A stretch of 64,000 nucleotides of DNA from the NCBI RefSeq assembly GCF_024707505.1, contig NZ_CP102604.1, positions 3,100,001-3,164,000 on the forward strand. The letters are read 5' to 3'. This DNA is from Pantoea sp. SOD02. Its GTDB lineage: Bacteria > Pseudomonadota > Gammaproteobacteria > Enterobacterales > Enterobacteriaceae. The position numbers were made by a program, and so were the translations under genes. The notes beneath the pieces were generated by a model. It was not told where the DNA came from and did not search any database. It saw only the letters and a list, made by a program, of their open reading frames with translations. Position 1 is the first letter of the stretch. Each line of letters begins with the position of its first letter. Below are positions 63,387 to 64,000 of this stretch, in pieces.

Positions 63387-64000
63387 ATGAATCCCGAAAA
63401 TCCGCTGCTGGCCTTACGCGATAAAATCAGCGCCGTTGATGAAAAACTGTTAGCGCTTTTGTCGGAGCGTCGCACACTGGCTGTTGAAGTTGCCCAAGCT
63501 AAACTGGCAACGCATCGCCCTATCCGAGATGTAGAACGTGAACGCGCACTGCTGGAAAACCTGATTTCTCTGGGTAAAAAGCATCAGCTTGATGCGCATT
63601 ACATTACCCGCCTGTTCCAGCTGGTGATTGAAGATTCGGTTCTTACTCAGCAAGCCCTGCTGCAAAAGAATCTCAACCATCCGCATGATCACGCACCACG
63701 CATTGCATTCCTTGGCCCGAAAGGTTCTTACTCACATCTAGCGGCGCGTAAATATGCCACCCGACATTTTGATTCGATGGTGGAGATCGGCTGCCTGAAA
63801 TTCCATGACATTATTCATCAGGTAGAGAGTGGCCAGGCGGATTACGCGGTAATGCCGATTGAAAACACCAGCTCTGGCTCGATCAACGACGTTTACGATC
63901 TGCTTCAGCAAACCACGCTATCAATTGTGGGTGAACTGACCATTCCGATTGAGCACTGTGTGTTGGTCAACGGCAGCACTGATCTACAGCAGATCGAAAC
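63387..64000 (+). CDS. pheA: Bifunctional chorismate mutase/prephenate dehydratase (3' end outside the window)
   Basis: The first 204 codons are visible. They cover the AroQ-type chorismate mutase domain (residues about 1-90; [20 protein letters not shown] with catalytic Arg and Lys of [13 protein letters not shown]) and the start of the prephenate dehydratase domain ([39 protein letters not shown]). The enzyme catalyses two steps of phenylalanine synthesis. AGGTGAG precedes the ATG. The frame is open to the window end; the rest, including the ACT regulatory domain, is not seen. Confidence 0.96.
   Translation, partial: MNPENPLLALRDKISAVDEKLLALLSERRTLAVEVAQAKLATHRPIRDVERERALLENLISLGKKHQLDAHYITRLFQLVIEDSVLTQQALLQKNLNHPHDHAPRIAFLGPKGSYSHLAARKYATRHFDSMVEIGCLKFHDIIHQVESGQADYAVMPIENTSSGSINDVYDLLQQTTLSIVGELTIPIEHCVLVNGSTDLQQIE

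Overview
The window is chromosomal DNA from a gamma-proteobacterium of the order Enterobacterales, most likely Erwiniaceae and Pantoea- or Erwinia-like. The core genes are close homologues of E. coli genes and keep its local order: ygaC-ygaM-nrdHIEF-proVWX, emrRAB, yfiF-trxC-yfiP-patZ-pssA-yfiM-kgtP, an rrn operon, clpB-pgeF-rluD, bamD-raiA-pheL-pheA. Interspersed genes such as the RIO-type kinase, mmuPM and the peptide ABC-speG operon are not in the E. coli order. The genus is an inference from gene content and order.

Bases 1 to about 9,970 are the right end of a genomic island. It ends in a copy of the 3' end of ssrA (tmRNA) with the tmRNA terminator, a classic attachment scar. The island holds a truncated gene with a HEPN-like motif at the left edge, a stand-alone panB with a LysE-type exporter and an Lrp-type regulator, a YaaC-like gene behind two tiny ORFs, a HEPN-like gene followed by an FRG-domain gene, a decayed P4-phage alpha replication gene, and an unrecognised gene beside the attachment scar. 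Four copies of a dispersed palindrome with a TGGCAC loop sit at the junctions between these modules. Two carry short tandem repeats in or beside them.

From 10.0 to 17.9 kb are a RIO-type kinase, a LysR regulator, a secreted serine hydrolase and a periplasmic LEA-like protein. Next comes an AT-rich single-gene insertion that encodes a restriction-endonuclease/STAND-NTPase fusion, and then queH. The fusion is the best single candidate for an undescribed defence gene.

From 17.9 to 30.0 kb is mgtA. Its long leader contains a 16-codon ORF with three consecutive proline codons, and a putative 28-residue membrane peptide follows mgtA. Next are a five-gene peptide-type ABC transporter translationally coupled to speG, a lipoprotein gene, and mmuP-mmuM under a probable MetJ operator.

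From 30.1 to 49.7 kb are ygaC, ygaM, nrdHIEF with paired NrdR boxes, proVWX, emrRAB, yfiF, trxC, yfiP, patZ and pssA. From 49.7 to 64 kb are yfiM, kgtP, a complete rrn operon on the minus strand (16S, tRNA-Ile, tRNA-Ala, 23S, 5S), clpB with a heat-shock promoter, pgeF, rluD, bamD, raiA with a CRP site, the pheL attenuator and the first 204 codons of pheA.
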